Assembly: GCA_014138725.1 (NCBI GenBank)
Contig: JACJID010000001.1
Location: 558,001-622,000, forward strand
Length of the DNA: 64,000 nt
Source of the DNA: Kutzneria viridogrisea
Lineage (GTDB): Bacteria; Actinomycetota; Actinomycetes; Mycobacteriales; Pseudonocardiaceae
Direction: 5' to 3'
Numbering within the stretch: the first letter of the stretch is position 1; every line of letters starts with the position of its first letter. Below the pieces are notes generated by a model. It was not told the DNA's origin and made no database searches. It saw only the letters and a program-made list of their open reading frames with translations. This document shows positions 57,243-64,000 of the stretch, in pieces. A program made the translations under genes and the position numbers.

Positions 57243-58781
57243 GTGTCAGTCAAGCCCGCAGCTCCGGTCGTGAATGCGTCGTCGATGAGTGTCGCCACGC
57301 AACTGACACCACACCTGCTGGAACAGGCGGCGGGTCCGGTACAGGTCACCGTGAACTCCGTGGTACGGGAACGCATCGCGGCCTGCCACGAGTTCGCCCT
57401 GATTCGCATCGCCGGTGGTACGCCGGTCTACGGTGCCACAACGGGTTTCGGTCCGCTCGTGGCATTTCCCGGTCGCGAGGACTCGGCCGAACAGTGCGAC
57501 AACGTGCTCGACCACCTGATCGCCGGGCAGGGTCCTGATCTGGAGCCAGCCGTGGCTCGTGCCGCTGTCCTCGCACGGCTCTGGTCACTCGCACAGGGCC
57601 TTTCCGGCGTCTCGTTGTCAGTCATCGACGCCCTGATCGCCATGCTGGCTACGGATTTCGCGCCGGCAGTGCCATGTGTGGGGTCGGTCGGCGCCAGCGG
57701 GGACCTCATTCCGCTCGCCTACGCGGCGCGCGCACTGCGAGGTGTCGGCAGCGCCTACCTGGCCGGTGAGCGAATGGCGGCCGGAACCGCATTGCGGCTT
57801 GCCGGTCTCACTCGCCTGGAGTTGGACGGGCGAGACGCGCTGGCATTGGTCAACGGTACATCGCTGACCGCTGCCGCCACGGGGATCGCGGTCGCCGGGA
57901 TCCGCAGGTCCCACGTGGTCGCCATGGTGCTGTCGGCGCTGTTGACGGACCTCCTCGGGTCCGACCCGGTGTTCCTGTCGGCGGATCTGCTCGACGCGTT
58001 CGGTCACCAGCACGCCACCGACACCGCCCGGCAGTTGCGCGTACTGCTGGCGGGCACCAGCCCGTCGGGAACCCGGCCGTTGCAGGAGCCCTACAGCATC
58101 CGCTGTGTACCGCAGCTGCTTGGGGCGGTGGCGTCATCGGTTCACCACGCGGAGCAGGTGGTGTGTGATGACCTCAACGGGGTGAGCGACAACCCGCTGT
58201 TCTTCCCCGACCAGAACAAGGTCGTCCACGGCGGCAACTTCTTCGGCCAGCCGTGTGCGTTCGCGGCCGACCTGCTCTCGCTGGCGGCGACACAGCTGGG
58301 CAACCTCGCGGAGCGTCAGCTCGACCTGGTGGTCGACCCGCACCGCAACGGTGGGCTGCCACCGATGTTGTCGGCCGAACCCGGCCGTCAGCACGGCATG
58401 CAAGGTGTGCAGCTCGCGGCGACCGCGACCCTCGCGGCCATGCGTCGCTGCGCCGTTCCCGCCTCGGTCCAGAGCCTGCCGACGAATCTGCACAACCAGG
58501 ACGTCGTCCCGCTGGGCACCCAAGCGGCGTTGAACGCGTTGGACACGGCACGTTCTTTGCGATGGCTGCACGGTTCCCTGGCCGTGGCACTGCGCCAGGC
58601 CACGCACGTCGGCGCGCGCCGACCGACCGCGCCGGTGTGTGCCTCGGTGCTCGACGCCCTGCGTGAGCTGATTCCGCCCATCGTGGACGACCGGCCGCTC
58701 GACGAGGACGTGCGGCGGGCCGCTGACCTGCTCGACGGTTTCGCGAAGAATCCCGGACTGTTCACGGGATCCCGGCCATGA
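57243..58781 (+). CDS. MIO-type aromatic amino acid ammonia-lyase or aminomutase (HAL/PAL/TAL family)
   Basis: This 512-residue protein carries the self-cyclising Ala151-Ser152-Gly153 triad in GSVGASGDLIPLAY, which forms the methylidene-imidazolone cofactor. Other family features are VYGATTGFGPLV (catalytic Tyr loop), ALVNGTSLTAA and the QEPYSIRC-QLLG segment. It also has DDLNGVSDNPLF and GNFFGQPCAFAAD. The substrate-selectivity pair, which is SH in histidase, reads DHL (LDHLIAGQG), so it is not an ordinary histidase. The adjacent tyrosine-hydroxylase-like and catechol-methyltransferase genes suggest tyrosine or DOPA as substrate, giving a cinnamate, or a beta-amino acid if it is a mutase. 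Its TGA overlaps the next ATG (ATGA). Confidence 0.85.
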   Translation: MSVKPAAPVVNASSMSVATQLTPHLLEQAAGPVQVTVNSVVRERIAACHEFALIRIAGGTPVYGATTGFGPLVAFPGREDSAEQCDNVLDHLIAGQGPDLEPAVARAAVLARLWSLAQGLSGVSLSVIDALIAMLATDFAPAVPCVGSVGASGDLIPLAYAARALRGVGSAYLAGERMAAGTALRLAGLTRLELDGRDALALVNGTSLTAAATGIAVAGIRRSHVVAMVLSALLTDLLGSDPVFLSADLLDAFGHQHATDTARQLRVLLAGTSPSGTRPLQEPYSIRCVPQLLGAVASSVHHAEQVVCDDLNGVSDNPLFFPDQNKVVHGGNFFGQPCAFAADLLSLAATQLGNLAERQLDLVVDPHRNGGLPPMLSAEPGRQHGMQGVQLAATATLAAMRRCAVPASVQSLPTNLHNQDVVPLGTQAALNALDTARSLRWLHGSLAVALRQATHVGARRPTAPVCASVLDALRELIPPIVDDRPLDEDVRRAADLLDGFAKNPGLFTGSRP

Positions 58782-59647
58782 CCGCGGCGACCACCGAACG
58801 AACGGTCCCCGGTGTCGGTTGCGTGACACTTCCGCTGCCGACACAACGGTTCGTCGGGCAGTGCGGTCAGCCAACCCGAACGGCCATCGCCGAAGCCGCC
58901 GCGTTCGCGGTGAACGAAGCCGAACACGCGCGCTACCGGTGGCTGCTCGGCCACCAGGCGGCGTTCTGCGTCTGGCGCCTGCTCGCGGACCTGTTGCGCT
59001 CGGCACTCGCCCAACCGGACGAGGCACAGCCGCAGGTCGCGGTCGCGGCGCACCTGGTCGACGCGTACTCCGTGCTGCTGCTGTACTCCGGGAGCTGTTC
59101 CACCGAGATCTACCACTCCACGATCAGGCCCGAGATGATCGCGGCGCACCCGGCGTTCAGCGGCAAATGGTCCAGGGACTACGAACCGCTCCCCGCGTTG
59201 ATACGCGCCTCGCGGTCCGTTCTGCCAGCACAGGCCAAAGGGCTCGCCGCAAGCGCGAAGGCCAACCAGCTCGTGCACATGGCCATCGCGGACAAGCTTG
59301 TTCCGCAAGGACAATCGCTGCTGCGCGCGGCCAGCGGTTCCGGTCCGGTCGTGACATCGGAGGTCGAACGCGATCTGTTCGACCAGTTCTTCCTCGTCCA
59401 ACGCCGCCCCGTCAGCAAGGAGGTGCTCATCGGTCAACTCGGTGAGCGGCTCGATCGGATCGCGGCCGACCTCATGGCGAGTCCGCTGCCGGAGCCCCCT
59501 TGGCGCGACACCGAGCCGGTCATGTGGTTGCACCGCAACAGTGCTGGAATCTTGGCGGAGGCCACGGGGTGGCTGCGGGAGGTCAGCGTCGGCGATCACG
59601 CAGGCACGAAGGGAAGAACATGGGCGAGTTCAAGAACATCGTTGTGA
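58778..59647 (+). CDS. Probable heme-dependent L-tyrosine 3-hydroxylase-like protein (LmbB2/SfmD/TyrH type)
   Basis: This 289-residue soluble protein has no P450, flavin or Rieske motif. Its most distinctive stretch is LYSGSCSTEIYHSTIRPEMI, then AHPAFSGKWSRDYEPLPALI and FFLVQRRPVSK. From memory, this pattern and length (about 290) recall the heme-dependent aromatic oxygenases that hydroxylate L-tyrosine to L-DOPA in lincomycin, anthramycin and saframycin pathways. I could not confirm the heme ligand. It overlaps the lyase by ATGA and the methyltransferase by 28 bp. Hydroxylase, lyase and catechol methyltransferase together would convert tyrosine to a methoxylated hydroxycinnamate. If the recalled family is wrong, the protein is simply an unassigned helical oxygenase-sized protein. 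Confidence 0.5.
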   Translation: MTAATTERTVPGVGCVTLPLPTQRFVGQCGQPTRTAIAEAAAFAVNEAEHARYRWLLGHQAAFCVWRLLADLLRSALAQPDEAQPQVAVAAHLVDAYSVLLLYSGSCSTEIYHSTIRPEMIAAHPAFSGKWSRDYEPLPALIRASRSVLPAQAKGLAASAKANQLVHMAIADKLVPQGQSLLRAASGSGPVVTSEVERDLFDQFFLVQRRPVSKEVLIGQLGERLDRIAADLMASPLPEPPWRDTEPVMWLHRNSAGILAEATGWLREVSVGDHAGTKGRTWASSRTSL

Positions 59648-60282
59648 ACGGCAAGATCGATGCCTACATCCGCGGCCAGACCGCACCGCAACTGCCCGCC
59701 CAGCGCAAGCTGGTCGAGCGGACGCACGCGCTCGGTGACCTCGCCGAGATGCAGATCCCGCACGAGCAGGGCATGTTGCTCACGCTCCTGGTGAAGATCC
59801 TGGCTGCCGAACTGGTCGTCGAGGTGGGCACCTTCACCGGGTACTCGGCGCTGTCACTGGCACTCGGCCTGGCGGCGGGCGGCAAGGTGATCACCCTTGA
59901 CCGGTCCGAGGAGTGGCTGGACCTCGCCAGCGAGGCGTGGCAGGAGGCCGGCGTCGCCGAGCTGATCGAGTTCCGGCTCGGTCCGGCACGGGAAAGCCTG
60001 TTCGCGCTGCCGGACAGCCCGGAGATCGACCTGGCATTCATCGACGCGGACAAGGTCGGCTACATCGACTACTGGGAGCAGTTGGTGCCGAGGCTGCGTG
60101 CCGGCGGCCTGATACTGGCCGACAACGTGCTCTACCGAGGCGAAGCCGCCGATGACAGCGCGACCGGCAACGCCAGGGCGATCCGTGAGTTCAACGACCA
60201 CGTCCTCGCGGACCGCCGGGTCGAGTCGGTGCTGCTCCCAGTCGCGGACGGGTTGACCATCGCCCGCAAGCGCACCCGGTGA
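59620..60282 (+). CDS. Class I cation-dependent catechol O-methyltransferase (CCoAOMT-like)
   Basis: This 220-residue methyltransferase has the family order. A helical cap (AEMQIPHEQGMLLTLLVKIL) precedes motif I VVEVGTFTGYSALSLALGL, and VITLDRSEEWLDLA follows. The metal-binding DLAFIDADKVGYIDYWE and RLRAGGLILADNVLYRG come next, with the second metal Asp-Asn pair. These Mg-dependent enzymes methylate one hydroxyl of a catechol such as caffeate, DOPA or caffeoyl-CoA. ATG 59620 has GAAGGGAAG upstream and lies inside the end of the preceding gene (28-bp overlap). With the lyase and hydroxylase genes before it, a caffeate- or DOPA-type substrate is likely; the regiochemistry cannot be read. Confidence 0.85.
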   Translation: MGEFKNIVVNGKIDAYIRGQTAPQLPAQRKLVERTHALGDLAEMQIPHEQGMLLTLLVKILAAELVVEVGTFTGYSALSLALGLAAGGKVITLDRSEEWLDLASEAWQEAGVAELIEFRLGPARESLFALPDSPEIDLAFIDADKVGYIDYWEQLVPRLRAGGLILADNVLYRGEAADDSATGNARAIREFNDHVLADRRVESVLLPVADGLTIARKRTR

Positions 60283-60327
60283 ACCACGCCCCGATACGTC
60301 GGTTCAGCCTGTGAAGAGGAGAACAGC

Positions 60328-61545
60328 GTGACCGTCAGCGGGATTCCTGAGCACTGCGCTCGTCTGAGCATGCAGTCACTCATGACCGATCCCTATCGGA
60401 TACTGGCTCGGTTCCGCGAACAGGCGCCCGCTGTCGCTGTCGAGCACACCGGCTATCGCATGTGGCTGGTCACCCGCTACGAGGACGTGCGCAGGATACT
60501 CGCGGGCACCAGCGTGATCCGTGACTTCGTCGCGAACCAGCATCGGATCAACACCAACAGCCGGGTCCGGCCAGTGTCGCAGGCCCATCTGGTGGACGCC
60601 TCACGCCGCAGCTTCTTCGAGCGTGACGGTGCTGACCACCGTCGGCTGCGAGGATTCGTCAACGACGTGTTCACCCCAGATCGGCTCGCACAGCTGCGCG
60701 TCGAGGTGGAACAACTGGTCGAGCGACTGCTGGACACGCTCCCGGTTGGTGAACCCGTCGACCTCATGACGGCATACGCCTACCCGATCGCCATGACCGT
60801 GATCGGCGACCTCGCCGGGGTACCCAGCCAGCCAAGGAAGAACATCCCCGTCTGGATATGCGAGATGATCACCTCGCCGGTGATCAGCGAGATCGAGCAC
60901 GGCGCGAACCAGTTGCATGCCTTCTCCGTCGAGATGGCGGCGCTGAAGCGGGCCGAGCCGGGACAGGACCTGTTCACCGACCTCCTCCAGGTGCGCGAGC
61001 GGGAACTGATGACCGAGGACGAGCTCACGTCGATCTACCTCCTGTTCCTCGTCGCTGGGACTGAAGCGGCCTCCGCGATCGGTAACGGTCTGCTGACCCT
61101 GCTGCGGCACCGCGACCAACTCGACGAACTGCTTGCCACGGGGGACAGTTTCGCCGATGCGGTGGAGGAGATCCTTCGCTTCGAGTCACCCTTCCGGCTG
61201 ATGGGACCGCGCCTGTCCACCAGGCCGGTGGCGTTGGACGGGCCGACCATCCCCGCGGGCGAGCTCATCCTGCTCTCACCCGGTGCGGCAAACCATGATC
61301 CGCTGCGGTTCCCGAACCCGGACGAGTTCGACGTGCGACGCCGCCCGAGCGGACATCTCGGGTTCGGACACGGCCCACACCACTGCCTGGGTTACGCGCT
61401 CGGCCGACTGGAGACGACCACGGCGCTGCGGCAGCTGTTCCGGCGCTACCCGAACACCGAACTGGTCCACTCACAGCGGCCGGCGGACTGGCGTCCGGGA
61501 AAGTTCATGCGCAGGCTCAACACGCTGGCCGTCATCCTGCGTTAG
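60328..61545 (+). CDS. Cytochrome P450 lacking the conserved I-helix threonine
   Basis: The protein has 405 residues and starts with GTG behind AGAGGAGA. The heme loop FGHGPHHCLGYALGRLE and the ExxR helix VEEILRFESP are intact. The I-helix reads FLVAGTEAASAIGN, where A-G-x-E-T-T is normal, so the proton-relay Thr is Ala. P450s with this change often rely on a substrate hydroxyl or carry out couplings and other non-standard oxidations. Other features are normal (MTDPYRILARFRE near the N-terminus). It follows the catechol methyltransferase by 45 bp, and its 3' end overlaps the convergent aldo/keto reductase gene by 14 bp. A likely substrate is a hydroxycinnamate, tyrosine derivative or carrier-bound form. 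Confidence 0.88.
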   Translation: MTVSGIPEHCARLSMQSLMTDPYRILARFREQAPAVAVEHTGYRMWLVTRYEDVRRILAGTSVIRDFVANQHRINTNSRVRPVSQAHLVDASRRSFFERDGADHRRLRGFVNDVFTPDRLAQLRVEVEQLVERLLDTLPVGEPVDLMTAYAYPIAMTVIGDLAGVPSQPRKNIPVWICEMITSPVISEIEHGANQLHAFSVEMAALKRAEPGQDLFTDLLQVRERELMTEDELTSIYLLFLVAGTEAASAIGNGLLTLLRHRDQLDELLATGDSFADAVEEILRFESPFRLMGPRLSTRPVALDGPTIPAGELILLSPGAANHDPLRFPNPDEFDVRRRPSGHLGFGHGPHHCLGYALGRLETTTALRQLFRRYPNTELVHSQRPADWRPGKFMRRLNTLAVILR

Positions 61546-62515
61546 ACCAGGCGCGTTCCGGGTAGCCGAGATGGGGTTCGGACACCTGGTCGAGCCTGGT
61601 CCTGATCTCCGGCGGCAGGTCGAGTTCGGCGACCGCGAGCGATTCCCGCAGCTGCTCGGCGGTGCGCGCGCCCACCAAGGGGGCGACGACACCTTCCCGG
61701 TCCCGCACCCAGCTCAGCGCGACACCCAGTGGCGGAACCCCCAGCTGCTCCGCCGCCGTCGCGACCTCCTCGACCACGGCGGCGGCCCGCTTGCTCTCCG
61801 CGAGGCCGCGGACGTACCACTGGAAGAAGCGGCTGTCGGCCCGCTCCGCGGGAACACCGTTGCGGTACTTCCCGGTCAGCACGCCGCGACCGAGCGGCGC
61901 CCATGGCAGGATGCCGAGCCCGAAGTGCCGCGCCGCCGGTAGCACCTCACGCTCGATTCCCCGTTGCAGCAACGAGTACTCGACCTGCACGGAGCTCAGC
62001 TGCGGACGTCCGAGTTTGTCCTGCGTGGTCGCCGCCTTCGCGGTCTGCCAGCCGGTGTAGTTGCACAGCCCCGCCGTGCGGGCCCGGCCGCTGGAGATCG
62101 CCTGCTGGATGGCGTCGAGGGTGTCGTCGAGTGGGGTGTGGTCGTCCCAGATGTGCATCTGCCAGACATCGACGTGGTCCAGACCCAGCCGGTTCAGCGA
62201 CTTGGTGAGCTCAGCCAGCAACGTCGCGGCCGAAGCGTCCGTCCCGAACGGCGGTTTCTCACCGGTGAGCACGGCTTTGGTGCAGAGCACGATGTCCTCG
62301 CGGGGAACCGTGCCGCGCAGCAGTCGGCCGAGGATCTCCTCGCTGCGCCCGCCGCCGTAGATGTTGGCCGTGTCCACGAGATTGCCACCCGCGTCGACGT
62401 AGTCGGTCAGCTGTGCGCCACAGTCGTCCTCGGACGTGCCCAATCCCCAAGTCGCTGTACCGAGACCGATCCGTGCGACACTGATACCGCTGTGCCCGAG
62501 GGTCCTCCGCAGCAC
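61532..62515 (-). CDS. Aldo/keto reductase
   Basis: This 327-residue TIM-barrel reductase has the catalytic tetrad regions. NLVDTANIYGGGRSEEILGR holds Asp and Tyr, IVLCTKAV holds Lys, and VDVWQMHIWD holds His. C-terminal NADPH contacts are LVGARTAEQLRES. The sequence is like the YajO or Tas/perakine reductase group. It starts at GTG 62515, 3 nt after the stop of the CoA-ligase-like gene, so the two form a minus-strand operon. It converges on the P450 with a 14-bp overlap of the coding ends. It reduces an aldehyde or ketone; the context of an acyl-CoA/AMP ligase suggests a phenylpropanoid carbonyl, but this is unproven. Confidence 0.88.
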   Translation of the reverse strand: MLRRTLGHSGISVARIGLGTATWGLGTSEDDCGAQLTDYVDAGGNLVDTANIYGGGRSEEILGRLLRGTVPREDIVLCTKAVLTGEKPPFGTDASAATLLAELTKSLNRLGLDHVDVWQMHIWDDHTPLDDTLDAIQQAISSGRARTAGLCNYTGWQTAKAATTQDKLGRPQLSSVQVEYSLLQRGIEREVLPAARHFGLGILPWAPLGRGVLTGKYRNGVPAERADSRFFQWYVRGLAESKRAAAVVEEVATAAEQLGVPPLGVALSWVRDREGVVAPLVGARTAEQLRESLAVAELDLPPEIRTRLDQVSEPHLGYPERAWSNAG

Positions 62516-62518
62516 CGC

Positions 62519-64000
62519 TCACACCCCTTTCCCCTGCGCACGCAACCGTGGTTTGCCCATCGCGTTGCGCGGGATCGAGTCGACTTCCTCGATCAGCCTG
62601 AGCTTGTTGTGCGGCGAGACCCTGCCAGCGACATGGGCGATGATCTCGTCGAGGTCGACGGGGTGTCGCAACACCACGTACGCCTTCGGCAGTTCGCCAG
62701 CGATGTCGTCGGGATGGCCGACAACGACGGCGTCTTCGACGCCGGGGTACTCCAGCAGCAGCGATTCGAGTTCCTCCGGGCTCACCTGGTACCCCTTGTA
62801 CTTGATCAGGCGCTTGTGCCGGCCCGTGATCGTGACGTGGCCACGGGGATGCGCCCGCGCGAGATCACCGGTGTGCAGCCAGCCATCGCTGTCCGTCAAC
62901 GCCACCGAGGACGCGGGATCGCCGAAGTAGCCAGAGGAGACCTGCGGGCCTCGGATGCGAAGTTCGCCTTCGTCCCCAGGGATCACATCCGTGCCCGTTG
63001 CCAGGTCCACGATGCGCGTTTCGGTTCCGGGCAGCGCGATGCCGACCGCCCCCGGCGGCCCGGGGTCGCCATCGGGAGTCACATGGGTGCAGCCTGCTTC
63101 TGTCATGCCATAGCCCTGTACGACGGCAACCCCGAACCTTCGCGTGCAGTTCTGCGCGAGTGCGGCGGGCAACGGTGCTCCGCCGGAGAAGATCAGTCGC
63201 ATACCGGCGAGGTCGGTGTCCTCCACATCCTCGCTGCGCACGAGTTCAGCGAGGATGCTCGGCACGAGATAGGGGACGGTGACTCCGTGGCACCGTATGG
63301 TCTCAACCAGGTTTCGCGGTGTGACGGGTGTTGGGGCAATGACCAGTTTCGCCCGTGCACGCAGCGCGCGGTTCATCGCCATCTGCATCCCGTAGATGTG
63401 CCACAGCGGAGTCACCGCGAGCACGACGTCCTCGGACGTCAACTGGTGCAGCAGGTCGATTTGGGCCAGGTTCACCGCGAGATTGCCGTGGGTCAGCATC
63501 ACCTGTTTCGGGATTCCCCGCGTCCCGCTCGACGCGGCCAGTACTGCGACGTCGGAGCCACTGGGCTGATCACCGGCCACTCCGCCACCCTCGTCGAGCG
63601 ATCCGGGTTCGTCGACCGTGAGGACCTTGCCGACCTCGCTGGTCAGTTCACCGAACCCCCGCAGCGTTGACGTCGTCAGAATCGCCGATCGGACTTCGTG
63701 TCCGCGCAACGACCGCCGCCATTCCCTGACACCGCCACGCGGATCAAGGGCGAGCACCGTGCCCCCAGCAAGCAGGATGCCGTGAAACGCGCCGATCAGG
63801 TCGACACCGTTCGGGCAGCTCAGCACCACCCGATCGGCTCTGCCCACCCCGCTAGCCGACAACCACGAGGCGATCCTGCGTGTCAGGTCGTACAGTTCGC
63901 GGTAAGTGGCGCTACGACCGGTGGCACAGTCGACCACCGCGATCCGATTCGCGCACACAGCCCCGGGGCCCGTACCCCACACATGACCCGGAAGGCTTCG
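62519..64000 (-). CDS. 4-Coumarate-CoA-ligase-like AMP-forming acid ligase, 5' end beyond window edge
   Basis: At least 493 codons are open and the frame continues to the right edge (RSLPGHVWGTGPG...), so the true start is probably outside. The ANL features are AASSGTRGIPKQVMLTHGN (P-loop), TPLWHIYGMQMAMNRAL, VVQGYGMTEAGCTHVTP, WLHTGDLA and the 4CL-type hinge GRHKRLIKYKGYQVSPEELE. IPRNAMGKPRLRA carries the C-terminal catalytic Lys. The hinge and GYGMTE wording match plant and actinobacterial 4-coumarate:CoA ligases. Together with the ammonia-lyase, hydroxylase and methyltransferase across the convergent junction, it should activate a hydroxycinnamic acid as AMP, then as CoA or carrier-bound thioester. 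Ribosome site and start cannot be judged. Confidence 0.85.
   Translation of the reverse strand, partial: RSLPGHVWGTGPGAVCANRIAVVDCATGRSATYRELYDLTRRIASWLSASGVGRADRVVLSCPNGVDLIGAFHGILLAGGTVLALDPRGGVREWRRSLRGHEVRSAILTTSTLRGFGELTSEVGKVLTVDEPGSLDEGGGVAGDQPSGSDVAVLAASSGTRGIPKQVMLTHGNLAVNLAQIDLLHQLTSEDVVLAVTPLWHIYGMQMAMNRALRARAKLVIAPTPVTPRNLVETIRCHGVTVPYLVPSILAELVRSEDVEDTDLAGMRLIFSGGAPLPAALAQNCTRRFGVAVVQGYGMTEAGCTHVTPDGDPGPPGAVGIALPGTETRIVDLATGTDVIPGDEGELRIRGPQVSSGYFGDPASSVALTDSDGWLHTGDLARAHPRGHVTITGRHKRLIKYKGYQVSPEELESLLLEYPGVEDAVVVGHPDDIAGELPKAYVVLRHPVDLDEIIAHVAGRVSPHNKLRLIEEVDSIPRNAMGKPRLRAQGKGV

Overview
The window is very GC-rich, tightly packed DNA with GTG/ATG starts, frequent ATGA/GTGA stop-start overlaps, a SigE-type ECF sigma factor and several cytochrome P450s. 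This points to a filamentous actinomycete. A Pseudonocardiales-type genus is a reasonable guess, but no rRNA or other taxonomic marker is present.

Layout. (1) 1-2532: end of an L-rhamnose catabolic operon (aldolase/dehydrogenase, a 35-codon ORF, rhamnulokinase). (2) 2635-11273, minus strand: a compact five-gene indolocarbazole (tryptophan-dimer) operon in the order O-D-P-methyltransferase-C. It lacks a glycosyltransferase, halogenase or pathway regulator. (3) 12309-26119: mostly housekeeping or regulatory genes: pyruvate phosphate dikinase, a secreted Asp-box propeller protein, an ECF sigma factor with a membrane partner, an ABC exporter divergent from a two-component system, and a STAND/TPR NTPase. 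(4) 26872-37725, minus strand: an eight-gene, translationally coupled operon. It encodes a PEP-synthase-like phosphotransferase, a fused fatty-acyl-AMP ligase/nucleotidyltransferase/PqqD-like protein, an ACP, an acyl reductase-like SDR, an NDK-like protein, an AfsA-type butyrolactone synthase, a nitroreductase-like protein and a UbiA-family membrane transferase. The set strongly resembles the spt (salinipostin, phosphotriester butyrolactone) type of operon, with two functions fused. A truncated mobile-element-type gene sits at its downstream edge. (5) 37917-54262: a PKS/NRPS locus in two convergent transcription groups that meet at a 19-bp-stem terminator. The plus-strand group is glycosyltransferase, P450, C-A-PCP NRPS, amidohydrolase and P450. 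The minus-strand group is a KS-DH-ACP-Cy-A-PCP-TE megasynthase and a glycosyltransferase-methyltransferase fusion. The KS has Thr in place of the catalytic Cys, and the adenylation domain reads as cysteine-specific. (6) 54536-64000: an alpha/beta hydrolase with a striking operator-like palindrome, a DUF418-type membrane protein, and a phenylpropanoid-like cassette. The cassette holds a MIO ammonia-lyase or aminomutase, a probable tyrosine 3-hydroxylase, a catechol-type O-methyltransferase, a P450 without the I-helix Thr, an aldo/keto reductase and a 4-coumarate-CoA-ligase-like enzyme running off the right edge.

How the parts may work together. The indolocarbazole operon should convert two tryptophans into a methylated aglycone. 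The butyrolactone operon should activate a fatty acid, reduce it to an alcohol, phosphorylate and nucleotidylate it, and join it to an AfsA-made butenolide. The hydroxycinnamate cassette could supply an aryl-acyl starter for the ACP-Cy-A(Cys)-PCP-TE module to form a thiazoline, but that link is inference. No CRISPR array, tRNA, rRNA or intact transposase was seen.
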